NCBI GenBank assembly: GCA_003250175.1
Contig: QKHD01000162.1
Coordinates: 1 to 9,379, forward strand
Source: Helicobacteraceae bacterium
Lineage (GTDB): Bacteria; Campylobacterota; Campylobacteria; Campylobacterales; SZUA-545
Length of the DNA stretch: 9,379 bases
Reading direction: 5' to 3'
In this document: positions 1 through 5,939 of the stretch, in pieces
Layout: each line of letters opens with the position of its first letter
Position numbering within the stretch: the first letter of the stretch is position 1
Made by a program: the position numbers and the translations under genes
Notes under the pieces: model-generated
Database searches by the model: none
What the model was told of the DNA's origin: nothing
The model's input: the letters and a program-made list of their open reading frames with translations, nothing else

Positions 1-540
1 TGGGACGGTGAAATGAAGGTCACGATGGATACCTTCCGCGACCTGGGCGGTGCCTTTATTGCGGCACTGATTCTGATTTTCTTGCTGCTGGTTATCTACT
101 ACAAGAGCTTTGCCATCAGCGGGATCGTTCTGCTGGGAAGTTTCCTCTCCATCATCGGCGTGATCGTCGGTCACTGGGTAATGGATCTCTTTACGGAGCA
201 GACCTTCTTTTTGACGGCGACTTCACTCATCGGCTTTATTGCCCTGATGGGGATCAGTTCCCGTAACTCGCTGCTGCTGATTGACTTTGCCATGTCGCTG
301 ATGAACGACAAAGGGATGGAAAAACGCCGCGCCATCGCCGTTGCTACGGCAACCCGTGCCAAGCCGATCTTCCTGACCGCAGCAGCCATTATTTTGGCCA
401 GTACGCTGCTGGCCAGCGACCCGGTTTTCGGCGGTCTGGGTGTGGCTCTGATCTTTGGAACCATTGCGGCCGTAGTGGTCTCACTGGTCTTTATTCCGGT
501 TTTGATGTTTAAATCAAAGGCGATCGATCCTAAGGTCTGA
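1..540 (+). CDS. RND-family efflux permease, C-terminal fragment (5' end outside window)
   Basis: Inner-membrane proton-driven efflux pump of the AcrB/RND superfamily; only the last 179 residues are present and the frame is open to the left edge. The fragment starts WDGE...TFRDLGGAF, the conserved linker before the eighth transmembrane helix. Five hydrophobic segments follow (roughly residues 17-35, 38-58, 69-95, 121-138 and 144-170), matching TM8-TM12 of RND pumps. The motif GISSRNSLLLIDFA (about residues 84-97) aligns with the TM10 motif GLSAKNAILIVEFA of AcrB, and RAKPIFLT (about 119-126) aligns with RLRPILMT. The Arg971 and Thr978 equivalents of AcrB are kept, while the Lys940 equivalent is Arg88. 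Substrate cannot be read from this half; drug, solvent or metal export all remain possible. The adaptor and outer-membrane genes, if present, lie to the left. Family certain, subfamily not assigned. Confidence 0.93.
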   Translation, partial: WDGEMKVTMDTFRDLGGAFIAALILIFLLLVIYYKSFAISGIVLLGSFLSIIGVIVGHWVMDLFTEQTFFLTATSLIGFIALMGISSRNSLLLIDFAMSLMNDKGMEKRRAIAVATATRAKPIFLTAAAIILASTLLASDPVFGGLGVALIFGTIAAVVVSLVFIPVLMFKSKAIDPKV

Positions 541-551
541 TGGCCTTAGGA
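528..551. terminator. Hairpin spanning two convergent stop codons, possible weak bidirectional terminator
   Basis: TCCTAAGG (528-535) and CCTTAGGA (544-551) form a perfect 8-bp stem with an 8-nt loop. The TGA of the RND permease lies in the loop, and the TAA of the convergent kinase gene is inside the right arm. Neither strand has a proper U-tract after the stem, so intrinsic termination is an inference from position. Only 5 nt separate the two stop codons, so there is little room for any other terminator. Confidence 0.4.
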
Positions 552-1244
552 AAAGGTGATGATAAAGGCGTTGCCTGTCTCCGTTGCCTTGGTTGTGCAT
601 ACCGCTCCGGCACTGTCGGAGAGGTAGAGCGCGACACTTTTTAAGGGGGTGTAGGCCGGTTTTGCCTCCCCCGTTCCTTCCAATGCTTTGGCCGCTTCGG
701 CCAGATCAAATCCCTTGCTGCTTTCAATAATCTCCAGCCGCTTTTCTTCGCTATTCAGACGCAGCATAATATGATGGCCGCGTACTTCGTTGGCGTCGTA
801 ATGTTCTTTGATGACATCCAGGATGTTCATAATCGCCTGACGGAAGGTATTGACGTAAAGGGGCACATCAAAGCGCTCACCCTCGACGAGAAGATTGATT
901 TTATGGCTGGTGTACTGGTGGGAAAGCATGGCGGCGATCCCTTCGCATACCGCTTTGAGATCGGTGTGCTCCGGATTGGGGTGGGGATCGAAAAAGCTCC
1001 GGAAATCATCGATGGAGTGGGAAATAAACCGGACGTTTTCCATTCCTTTGGTGACAAAATTATTGAGGTATTCGTCGTCCAACTCACCGAAGGTGTAGGC
1101 ATCCTTGATATCCTGAATCAACAGCCCCAGAATGTTGAGGGGCTGTTTCCACTGGTGGGCCATGGCCCCGACCAGGCTGCTCATCTGTCTGGTTCGCTCC
1201 AAAGATTCGGCGATACGTTCTTTTTTATTCGTTTCGTTGGCCAT
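546..1244 (-). CDS. Soluble histidine-kinase-like protein with degenerate ATPase domain
   Basis: A 232-residue cytoplasmic protein with no transmembrane segment and no PAS, GAF or HAMP sensor domain. A short charged N-terminus leads into a dimerisation/phosphoacceptor domain with an intact H-box, MAHQWKQPLN, phosphorylatable His30, followed by SIDDFRSFF (77-85) as in Campylobacterota kinases. The C-terminal part follows the HATPase_c layout (about 95-232) but lacks key residues. The N-box reads QAIMNILDVIKEH, so Val144 sits where the Mg-binding Asn is expected. The G1 region reads IIESSKGF instead of a DxGxG motif, and the G2 glycine run is absent (LKSVALYL). It may therefore be a phosphotransferase in the manner of ChpT/Spo0B, or a partner subunit, rather than an active kinase; this is inference. 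The ATG at 1244 follows an AGGA site and starts 9 nt after the thiL stop, so the two are probably co-transcribed. No response regulator is in the window. Confidence 0.85.
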   Translation of the reverse strand: MANETNKKERIAESLERTRQMSSLVGAMAHQWKQPLNILGLLIQDIKDAYTFGELDDEYLNNFVTKGMENVRFISHSIDDFRSFFDPHPNPEHTDLKAVCEGIAAMLSHQYTSHKINLLVEGERFDVPLYVNTFRQAIMNILDVIKEHYDANEVRGHHIMLRLNSEEKRLEIIESSKGFDLAEAAKALEGTGEAKPAYTPLKSVALYLSDSAGAVCTTKATETGNAFIITFS

Positions 1245-1253
1245 GATCGTTTC

Positions 1254-2072
1254 CTAAAAATGGTGCATTTTGCAGCGTGGGCGGTAGCGCCCGGCACAGG
1301 CCTGGGCTACCAGCGTCAATGGGGTTCGGCTCTGGCGTGCCAGGCGAAAAACGGCTCGCCGGTGGCGTCTTGGAAATGCAATAAGCATTTCGTATTCCTC
1401 TCCGCTGCACAATGCCTCTTTTTGTATCTTAGCAAGAAAACGAAACCCGGTACGATTGATTTTACTTAATCGCCCCAGTTCGGTTCCCAGTCCGTCGGAG
1501 ATATCCATCCCCGCATGAAGAAAACGACGGCTTTTTTGGATAAACCGGCTCCGGAGGGTAGGGCGCATAAACCGGGATGCACTGTCAAGCCGTCCGCCCC
1601 GCATGAGCCGGGCCAGATCACGTGCCGAGCGCCCCAGATCGCCGGTGTAGGCGATGAGATCGTTGGATCGGATACCGCTACGTCGAAGGGGGTGGCGGCT
1701 TTCCGAAATAATGGTGATCGTAATGTCCAGCTTGGTGTTGGCGATGGTGTCGCCCCCGATAATACTGACCCCAAACTCCCGGGCCGTTTGGATAAAACCC
1801 CGTGCCAGTTCATCCAGATCCGATAGGGAAAAGGACGGGGGGATCGCCACGGTGAGCAGGGCAAAACGGGGCTCGGCATTCATGGCGACGGCGTCGGAGA
1901 GGTTGACCAGCATCGCCTTGCGGGCGATCTGCTCCAGGCTCATCCATTCGCGCTTGAAATGGACATTTTCAAAAAAGGCGTCCATGCTGTAGACGCGGGT
2001 GCCGATCGTCACGCCGTCATCACCGATACGGGTATCGGGAAAACGGCTGATAAAGTAGCTTTCTTTGTTCAT
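1254..2072 (-). CDS. thiL: Thiamine-monophosphate kinase ThiL
   Basis: Cytoplasmic ATP-dependent kinase converting thiamine monophosphate to thiamine diphosphate, the last step of thiamine cofactor synthesis. Family motifs occur in order: GDDG (17-20, ATP/Mg site), DAFFENVHFK (the family's substrate-site VHF motif), NLSDAVAMNAEPR (NLSD metal-binding motif), GGDTIAN, GMDISDGL and SGEEYEML near the C-terminus (family GEDYEL). At 272 residues it is shorter than enterobacterial ThiL (about 325) but similar to what I recall for Campylobacterota. The ATG at 2072 has an AAGGAA ribosome site 10 nt upstream and precedes all conserved motifs. It is the first gene of a minus-strand pair with the kinase-like gene and is transcribed divergently from sdhA. 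All catalytic motifs appear intact. Confidence 0.92.
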   Translation of the reverse strand: MNKESYFISRFPDTRIGDDGVTIGTRVYSMDAFFENVHFKREWMSLEQIARKAMLVNLSDAVAMNAEPRFALLTVAIPPSFSLSDLDELARGFIQTAREFGVSIIGGDTIANTKLDITITIISESRHPLRRSGIRSNDLIAYTGDLGRSARDLARLMRGGRLDSASRFMRPTLRSRFIQKSRRFLHAGMDISDGLGTELGRLSKINRTGFRFLAKIQKEALCSGEEYEMLIAFPRRHRRAVFRLARQSRTPLTLVAQACAGRYRPRCKMHHF

Positions 2073-2216
2073 CGGCGGCTATTTCCTTTTACAATAAGTA
2101 ACAATTAAAATGCTAAATAATACATAATTTAGTAAAAAAGTAACATCGGGCAGTGCCCTAATCGTGTATAAATACAAAAATGGTAAACTTATCGAAATTT
2201 TCTCTAAAGGTAGCTA
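2073..2216. promoter_or_regulatory. Divergent thiL / sdhA promoter region
   Basis: A 144-nt AT-rich gap between divergent genes that must carry both promoters. For sdhA, TATAAA at 2167-2172 is a reasonable sigma-70 -10 element, but no convincing -35 stands 17 nt upstream. AAAGG at 2206-2210 is the ribosome site for the ATG at 2217. On the minus strand, AAGGAA (plus coordinates 2083-2088) serves thiL. An imperfect dyad lies at 2113-2132 (separate entry), and a small GGGC-AGT-GCCC hairpin at 2148-2158. The transcription start sites are not determinable from the sequence. Confidence 0.5.
2113..2132. promoter_or_regulatory. 20-bp imperfect dyad, candidate operator
   Basis: CTAAAT (2113-2118) and ATTTAG (2127-2132) are perfect inverted arms of 6 bp. 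Across the whole 20 bp, 8 of 10 pairs match. It sits about 35 nt upstream of the candidate sdhA -10 element and between the divergent starts, as an activator or repressor site would. The regulator is unknown, and in such AT-rich DNA a chance dyad is possible. Confidence 0.3.
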
Positions 2217-3932
2217 ATGAGCGTTGAGATTAGAAAATATGATGTGGTGATCGTCGGCGCGGGACTGGCGGGATGTGCCGCAGCCAGAGAGTGCCAGATG
2301 GCGGGTCTGAAGACCGTCGTCCTGACGAAAGTCCATCCGCTGCGCAGCCATTCCGGAGCGGCCCAAGGGGGCATCAACGCCGCACTGAATGAAGCGGATA
2401 CTACATCTCATGAGTTTGATACGGTAAAGGGCAGTGATTACCTGGGCGATCAGGACGCCATCGAACTGATGTGCCAGAAGGCTCCGGAGACGATCCGCTG
2501 GCTCGAAAAAATGGGCGCGGTCTTCTCCCGAAACGAAGACGGCTCCATTGCTCAGCGCCCCTTCGGCGGCCAGAGCCAGCCACGGGCCTGTTTCGCAAAA
2601 GACCGCACGGGTCTCATTTGTCTGCAGACGATTTACGAGCAGGCGCACCGTGCCGGCGTAGAGTTTTTGGACGAATGGTATGTGGGCGACCTGGTTTATG
2701 ACAATGCGACCAGCAAAGTCAACGGTGTCGTTGCGTGCAACCTGCGCGATACCCAGTTCGCCATCTTCAACGCCAAAGTGGTGATGTTCGCCACCGGCGG
2801 ATACGGCCGAACCTACAAAATCAACTCCAACGCCCATGCCAACACCGGCGACGGCCTCTCCATCGTAGCCCGACACGGTCTGCCACTGGAAGATATGGAG
2901 TTTGTGCAGTTTCACCCATCCGGCCTTGCGGGCAGCGGCGTTCTGATGAGCGAAGCGGCACGGGGCGAAGGCGGTCACCTGCTCAACAGCAACGGCGAGC
3001 GCTTCATGAGCAAATACGCTCCGGAGAAGATGGAGCTGGCCTCCCGTGACGTCGTCTCCCGCGGGATTGAACGTGAAATCATGGAAGGCCGCGGCGTCGG
3101 CGAGAAAAAAGATGCCGTCTACCTCGACGTTCGTCACCTGGGTGAAGAGAAGATCATGGAACGTCTGCCCGAGCTGCGCGATCTGGCTCTGGCCTTCCTG
3201 GGTCAGGACATGGCCAAGGAACCGATTATGATCCGTGCCACGGCACACTACTCCATGGGCGGTATCCCAACCGATATCAACTGCCACGTGAAGAAAAACC
3301 CGACCGAAACCGTCACCGGATTCTACGCAGCGGGCGAATGTGCCTGTGTGAGCGTCCACGGTGCCAACCGTCTGGGTGCCAACTCTGTGCTTGAAGCCGT
3401 ACTCTTCGGCCGCCACGCCGGCGAAAATATCGTCAAGGATATCGAAGCCATCGCCATGGTCGATGTTGACGAAAGCAGTGCCGACAAGTTTATGAAAGAA
3501 GTGGACTGGGTGATCGCTACCAACGGAAGCGAACGGGTTCCGGCGCTTCGTGCCTACCTGCAGGAGACCATGACGGAAAATGCCGGGGTCTTCCGAGACG
3601 AAGCCCGTCTGGCCAAGCAAAAAGAGATTATCAAAGAGATCCGCAAACGCTACCAGAACATCCGGATCGACGACAGCTCCCGTCTGTTTAACACCGACAT
3701 GCAAGAAGCCATCGAACTGGGCCACATGATCGACTACGCCGCCTTCATCGTAGAAGGGGCACTGGCTCGAAAAGAGAGCCGCGGTGCACAATACCGCGAA
3801 GACTACCAGTCCCGCGATGATGCCAACTTCCTCTACCACACCTATGCAACCATGGATGGTGAGGGCAATATTTCACTGGATAAGGGCGCGGTCAGCATTG
3901 GCAAGTTCCAGCCCGAAGCCAGAACTTACTAA
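2217..3932 (+). CDS. sdhA: Succinate dehydrogenase / fumarate reductase flavoprotein subunit SdhA
   Basis: Catalytic FAD subunit interconverting succinate and fumarate, 571 residues, the usual family length. Seen in order: the Rossmann motif GAGLAG (14-19), RSHSGAAQGG with His45 as the expected covalent FAD attachment site, QFHPSGL, the EAARGEGG loop, a RDVVSRGI segment, HYSMGGI, and GANRLGANS. These supply the dicarboxylate-binding His and Arg residues known from E. coli FrdA/SdhA. The start is firm: AAAGG lies 6 nt upstream and an in-frame TAG at 2211-2213 precludes any N-terminal extension. There is therefore no Tat signal, unlike the periplasmic MfrA of Campylobacter jejuni and Wolinella, so the subunit should be cytoplasmic. 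It is the first gene of the sdhABE operon; sdhB begins 10 nt after its stop. Whether it runs as succinate oxidase or fumarate reductase in vivo cannot be told from sequence. Confidence 0.96.
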   Translation: MSVEIRKYDVVIVGAGLAGCAAARECQMAGLKTVVLTKVHPLRSHSGAAQGGINAALNEADTTSHEFDTVKGSDYLGDQDAIELMCQKAPETIRWLEKMGAVFSRNEDGSIAQRPFGGQSQPRACFAKDRTGLICLQTIYEQAHRAGVEFLDEWYVGDLVYDNATSKVNGVVACNLRDTQFAIFNAKVVMFATGGYGRTYKINSNAHANTGDGLSIVARHGLPLEDMEFVQFHPSGLAGSGVLMSEAARGEGGHLLNSNGERFMSKYAPEKMELASRDVVSRGIEREIMEGRGVGEKKDAVYLDVRHLGEEKIMERLPELRDLALAFLGQDMAKEPIMIRATAHYSMGGIPTDINCHVKKNPTETVTGFYAAGECACVSVHGANRLGANSVLEAVLFGRHAGENIVKDIEAIAMVDVDESSADKFMKEVDWVIATNGSERVPALRAYLQETMTENAGVFRDEARLAKQKEIIKEIRKRYQNIRIDDSSRLFNTDMQEAIELGHMIDYAAFIVEGALARKESRGAQYREDYQSRDDANFLYHTYATMDGEGNISLDKGAVSIGKFQPEARTY

Positions 3933-3942
3933 GGGGAAGCGG

Positions 3943-4926
3943 ATGAGTACGACACGCACACTACGATTCAGAGTTTTCCGCTTCAACGCGGAGACCGACT
4001 ACCTTCCGGCATACAAGATTTATGACCTGGAAGTGGACGAGCACGAACTGATGCTAGACGTCCTGGATAAAATCAAATGGACCAAAGACGGGAGTTTCTC
4101 CTACCGACGCAGCTGCCGACACGGTATCTGCGGAAGCTGTGCCATCAAGGTAAACGGCAAATCCATCATCGCCTGCAAAGACAACGTTTTTGAACTGGCC
4201 GACCTTTTCGAAACCGACGAGCTGATTATCGAACCTTCCCGAACGGAACGTGCGGTCAAAGACCTGATCGTTGACAAAAAAGACTTCTGGTCCAAGTACG
4301 ATGCGGTAAAACCTTACCTCGTTGCAGAAATCGACGAACACCCCGTGAAGGAAAACCTGGTGACTCCGGAGGATGCGGAACTGATCAACGAAGCCGATCA
4401 GTGCATCCAGTGCGGTGTGTGCTACTACGCATGCCCCGCCGTCGAAGTCAACCCCGACTTCATCGGACCGGCAGCCCTGGCCAAAGCGGCACGCTTTACC
4501 ACCGACGTCCGCGACGACGCCAAACTGGATCGTCTGGAGATCGTCAACGAACTGGGCAAGGGTATCTGGGACTGCGTCAAGTGCTACGAGTGTGCCACCG
4601 CATGTCCGAAGGGTGTTGACCCCATCGGCAAGATCACGACGCTGCATAACCAGACCTTCGAAGAAGATATGGCCGAAGACAACGTGGCCACACGCCACGC
4701 CGTCGGCTTCAAGCATGCTATTGCACGACACGGTCTGCTGGACGAAACCGAAATCGTCCGCTACTCCGAGGGAACCTTCGGCATGGTCAAGCACATCGGT
4801 GTGGGCCTCGATATGATGCGTGCGGGCAAAGTTGTAATGCCTTGGAACATGCACAATTCCAAAAATCTGGATGAGGTGAAGAAGCTGATCAAATCCTCCT
4901 CTACGACAACATTCAAGGGTAAGTAA
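3943..4926 (+). CDS. sdhB: Succinate dehydrogenase / fumarate reductase iron-sulfur subunit SdhB with extra cluster cysteine
   Basis: Electron-transfer subunit linking the SdhA flavin to SdhE, 327 residues, longer than E. coli SdhB (about 240) because of a C-terminal extension of about 90 residues. The [2Fe-2S] domain has Cys58, Cys63, Cys66 and Cys78 (SCRHGICGSC...AC). The C-terminal ferredoxin domain has CIQCGVCYYACP (Cys154, 157, 160, 164) and CVKCYECATACPKG (Cys211, 214, 217, 221). Classical SdhB/FrdB lacks a cysteine at the position of Cys214, where the third centre is [3Fe-4S]; here a second [4Fe-4S] is predicted. The frame is open upstream into sdhA, but the ATG at 3943 is preferred: GGGGAAG lies just upstream, it is 10 nt past the sdhA stop, and it gives a normal SdhB N-terminus. 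The stop abuts the sdhE start. Confidence 0.95.
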   Translation: MSTTRTLRFRVFRFNAETDYLPAYKIYDLEVDEHELMLDVLDKIKWTKDGSFSYRRSCRHGICGSCAIKVNGKSIIACKDNVFELADLFETDELIIEPSRTERAVKDLIVDKKDFWSKYDAVKPYLVAEIDEHPVKENLVTPEDAELINEADQCIQCGVCYYACPAVEVNPDFIGPAALAKAARFTTDVRDDAKLDRLEIVNELGKGIWDCVKCYECATACPKGVDPIGKITTLHNQTFEEDMAEDNVATRHAVGFKHAIARHGLLDETEIVRYSEGTFGMVKHIGVGLDMMRAGKVVMPWNMHNSKNLDEVKKLIKSSSTTTFKGK

Positions 4927-5805
4927 ATGAGTAAACTACGCTACGCACTTTTTGCCGGATGTACCCCAAAAGGGAGCACTCCGGAGCTGATGATGGCCAC
5001 CATGGCTGTTGCCGAGAAGCTGGGAATCGAGCTGGTGGAACTGGAAGCGGCTTCCTGCTGCGGCGCCAGCCACCTACAGGATTTTGACGACTTCCTCTCC
5101 GTAGTTCTTAACGCCCGCAACCTCTGCTACGCAGAAAAAGAGGGTCTGGACATGGTAACCGTGTGCAACACCTGCCAGCTTAATGTGGCCGGGGCCAACC
5201 TGCGCCTTAAATCCGACAGCAAGCTGAAAAACTCCGTCAATGAAAAACTGGCGGAAGTTGGTCTGAACTACACCGGAAGCGTTCAGGTAAAGCACTTCCT
5301 CTATGCCATCTTGGAAGATTACGGTCTGGACAATCTGGCGGAGCAGGTGGTGAAGCCCCTGCGCGAAATGAACATCGCACCCTTTTATGGCTGCCACAAT
5401 ATCCGCCCGACGGATATCGCCCAGGATTCCAACGGTGGTGAGAGCCCCTATATGCCTACCTCTTTGGACAACCTGATTATCGCCCTGGGCGGTAACAGCA
5501 TCGATTACGAGAGCAAAAACAAATGCTGCGGTTTCCATGCGGACCTGCAAGCACCCCACACCTCCCACGCACTCACGGGCAAAGCCCTGCTGGATGCCAA
5601 GGACAACAACGCAGACTACATGGTCACTCCATGCCCTCTGTGCCACCTCAACTTTGATACGCAGCAGAAAAATGCCGCCAAGGCTGCGGGGCGCGAGATC
5701 GGCCTGCCGGTGCTTCACCTGCCGCAGATTATCGGTCTGGCGCTGGGGATTGAGCCGAAAAAACTGGGTCTGGATAAGCACGTTATCGATACCCAACTGG
5801 CTTAA
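4927..5805 (+). CDS. sdhE: CCG-domain subunit SdhE of non-classical complex II (HdrB-like)
   Basis: A 292-residue protein with two cysteine-rich CCG domains, as in heterodisulfide reductase HdrB and the SdhE/MfrE subunit of class E complex II (not the E. coli flavinylation factor also called SdhE). Domain 1: Cys12, Cys44-Cys45-Gly, Cys80-x2-Cys83. Domain 2: Cys156, Cys200-Cys201-Gly, Cys236-x2-Cys239. Both sets are complete, although the 43-residue gap between Cys156 and Cys200 is longer than the 31-39 usual for the motif. In related complexes this subunit replaces the haem-containing SdhC/D anchor, carries iron-sulfur or zinc sites and delivers electrons to quinone at the membrane surface, probably through amphipathic helices. 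No transmembrane segment is visible. The ATG follows the sdhB TAA directly, with AAGGG inside the end of sdhB, which suggests translational coupling. A strong terminator follows, so no fourth subunit gene belongs to this operon. Confidence 0.92.
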   Translation: MSKLRYALFAGCTPKGSTPELMMATMAVAEKLGIELVELEAASCCGASHLQDFDDFLSVVLNARNLCYAEKEGLDMVTVCNTCQLNVAGANLRLKSDSKLKNSVNEKLAEVGLNYTGSVQVKHFLYAILEDYGLDNLAEQVVKPLREMNIAPFYGCHNIRPTDIAQDSNGGESPYMPTSLDNLIIALGGNSIDYESKNKCCGFHADLQAPHTSHALTGKALLDAKDNNADYMVTPCPLCHLNFDTQQKNAAKAAGREIGLPVLHLPQIIGLALGIEPKKLGLDKHVIDTQLA

Positions 5806-5818
5806 AGCCGCTGTAAAT

Positions 5819-5851
5819 AGGGGGAGGTTTTCGGACCTCCCCTTGTTTTTT
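5819..5851 (+). terminator. Rho-independent terminator of the sdhABE operon
   Basis: GGGGAGGT (5821-5828) pairs perfectly with ACCTCCCC (5835-5842) around a 6-nt loop. A further A-T and G-T pair extends the base, and a T-rich tract TTGTTTTTT (5843-5851) follows. It starts 13 nt after the sdhE stop. Confidence 0.92.
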
Positions 5852-5862
5852 GTGGTTAAATA

Positions 5863-5877
5863 GGATAATATTTATCC
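5863..5877. promoter_or_regulatory. 15-bp dyad upstream of superoxide reductase, candidate Fur/PerR-type box
   Basis: GGATAAT-A-TTTATCC is a 7-1-7 dyad with 6 of 7 pairs matching. That geometry and its ATAAT core resemble Fur-family sites (PerR boxes have the form TTATAATNATTATAA). It lies 62 nt upstream of the superoxide reductase ATG, just past the sdh terminator, where an oxidative-stress regulator would be expected. The assignment to PerR or Fur is inference. Confidence 0.35.
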
Positions 5878-5893
5878 GATTTTAATCTTTAAA

Positions 5894-5932
5894 GCATTAC
5901 AATGCATAATATAAACCAAGTTTAACAAGGAG
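5894..5932 (+). promoter_or_regulatory. Promoter and ribosome site of superoxide reductase
   Basis: CATAAT at 5905-5910 is a good -10 candidate, overlapped by a small dyad GCATT-AC-AATGC (5894-5905). No clear -35 hexamer is seen. AAGGAG at 5927-5932, 7 nt before the ATG at 5940, is a strong ribosome binding site, consistent with a well-expressed gene. Confidence 0.45.
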
Positions 5933-5939
5933 AACAACC

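Noticed and set aside
771..1469. 232-codon plus-strand frame crossing the kinase-like and thiL genes
   Set aside because: It spans two minus-strand genes with recognisable motifs and has no family signature of its own.
2073..2216. Riboswitch (TPP type) controlling thiL
   Set aside because: The leader is only 144 nt, shared with a divergent promoter, and shows no CUGAGA-type TPP core on the minus strand.
2214..3839. Long (541-codon) open frame on the minus strand opposite sdhA
   Set aside because: It lies exactly opposite a highly conserved gene with all catalytic motifs. Its translation looks like antisense to SdhA, and it reflects avoidance of TTA, CTA and TCA codons in GC-rich genes.
3784..3942. 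Upstream in-frame extension of sdhB into sdhA
   Set aside because: The extension is composed of sdhA read in another frame; the ATG at 3943 has a ribosome site and gives the standard SdhB N-terminus.
4054..4854. 266-codon minus-strand frame opposite sdhB
   Set aside because: Antisense shadow of a gene with intact cluster motifs.
5074..5796. 240-codon minus-strand frame opposite sdhE
   Set aside because: Antisense shadow; both CCG motif sets are on the plus strand.
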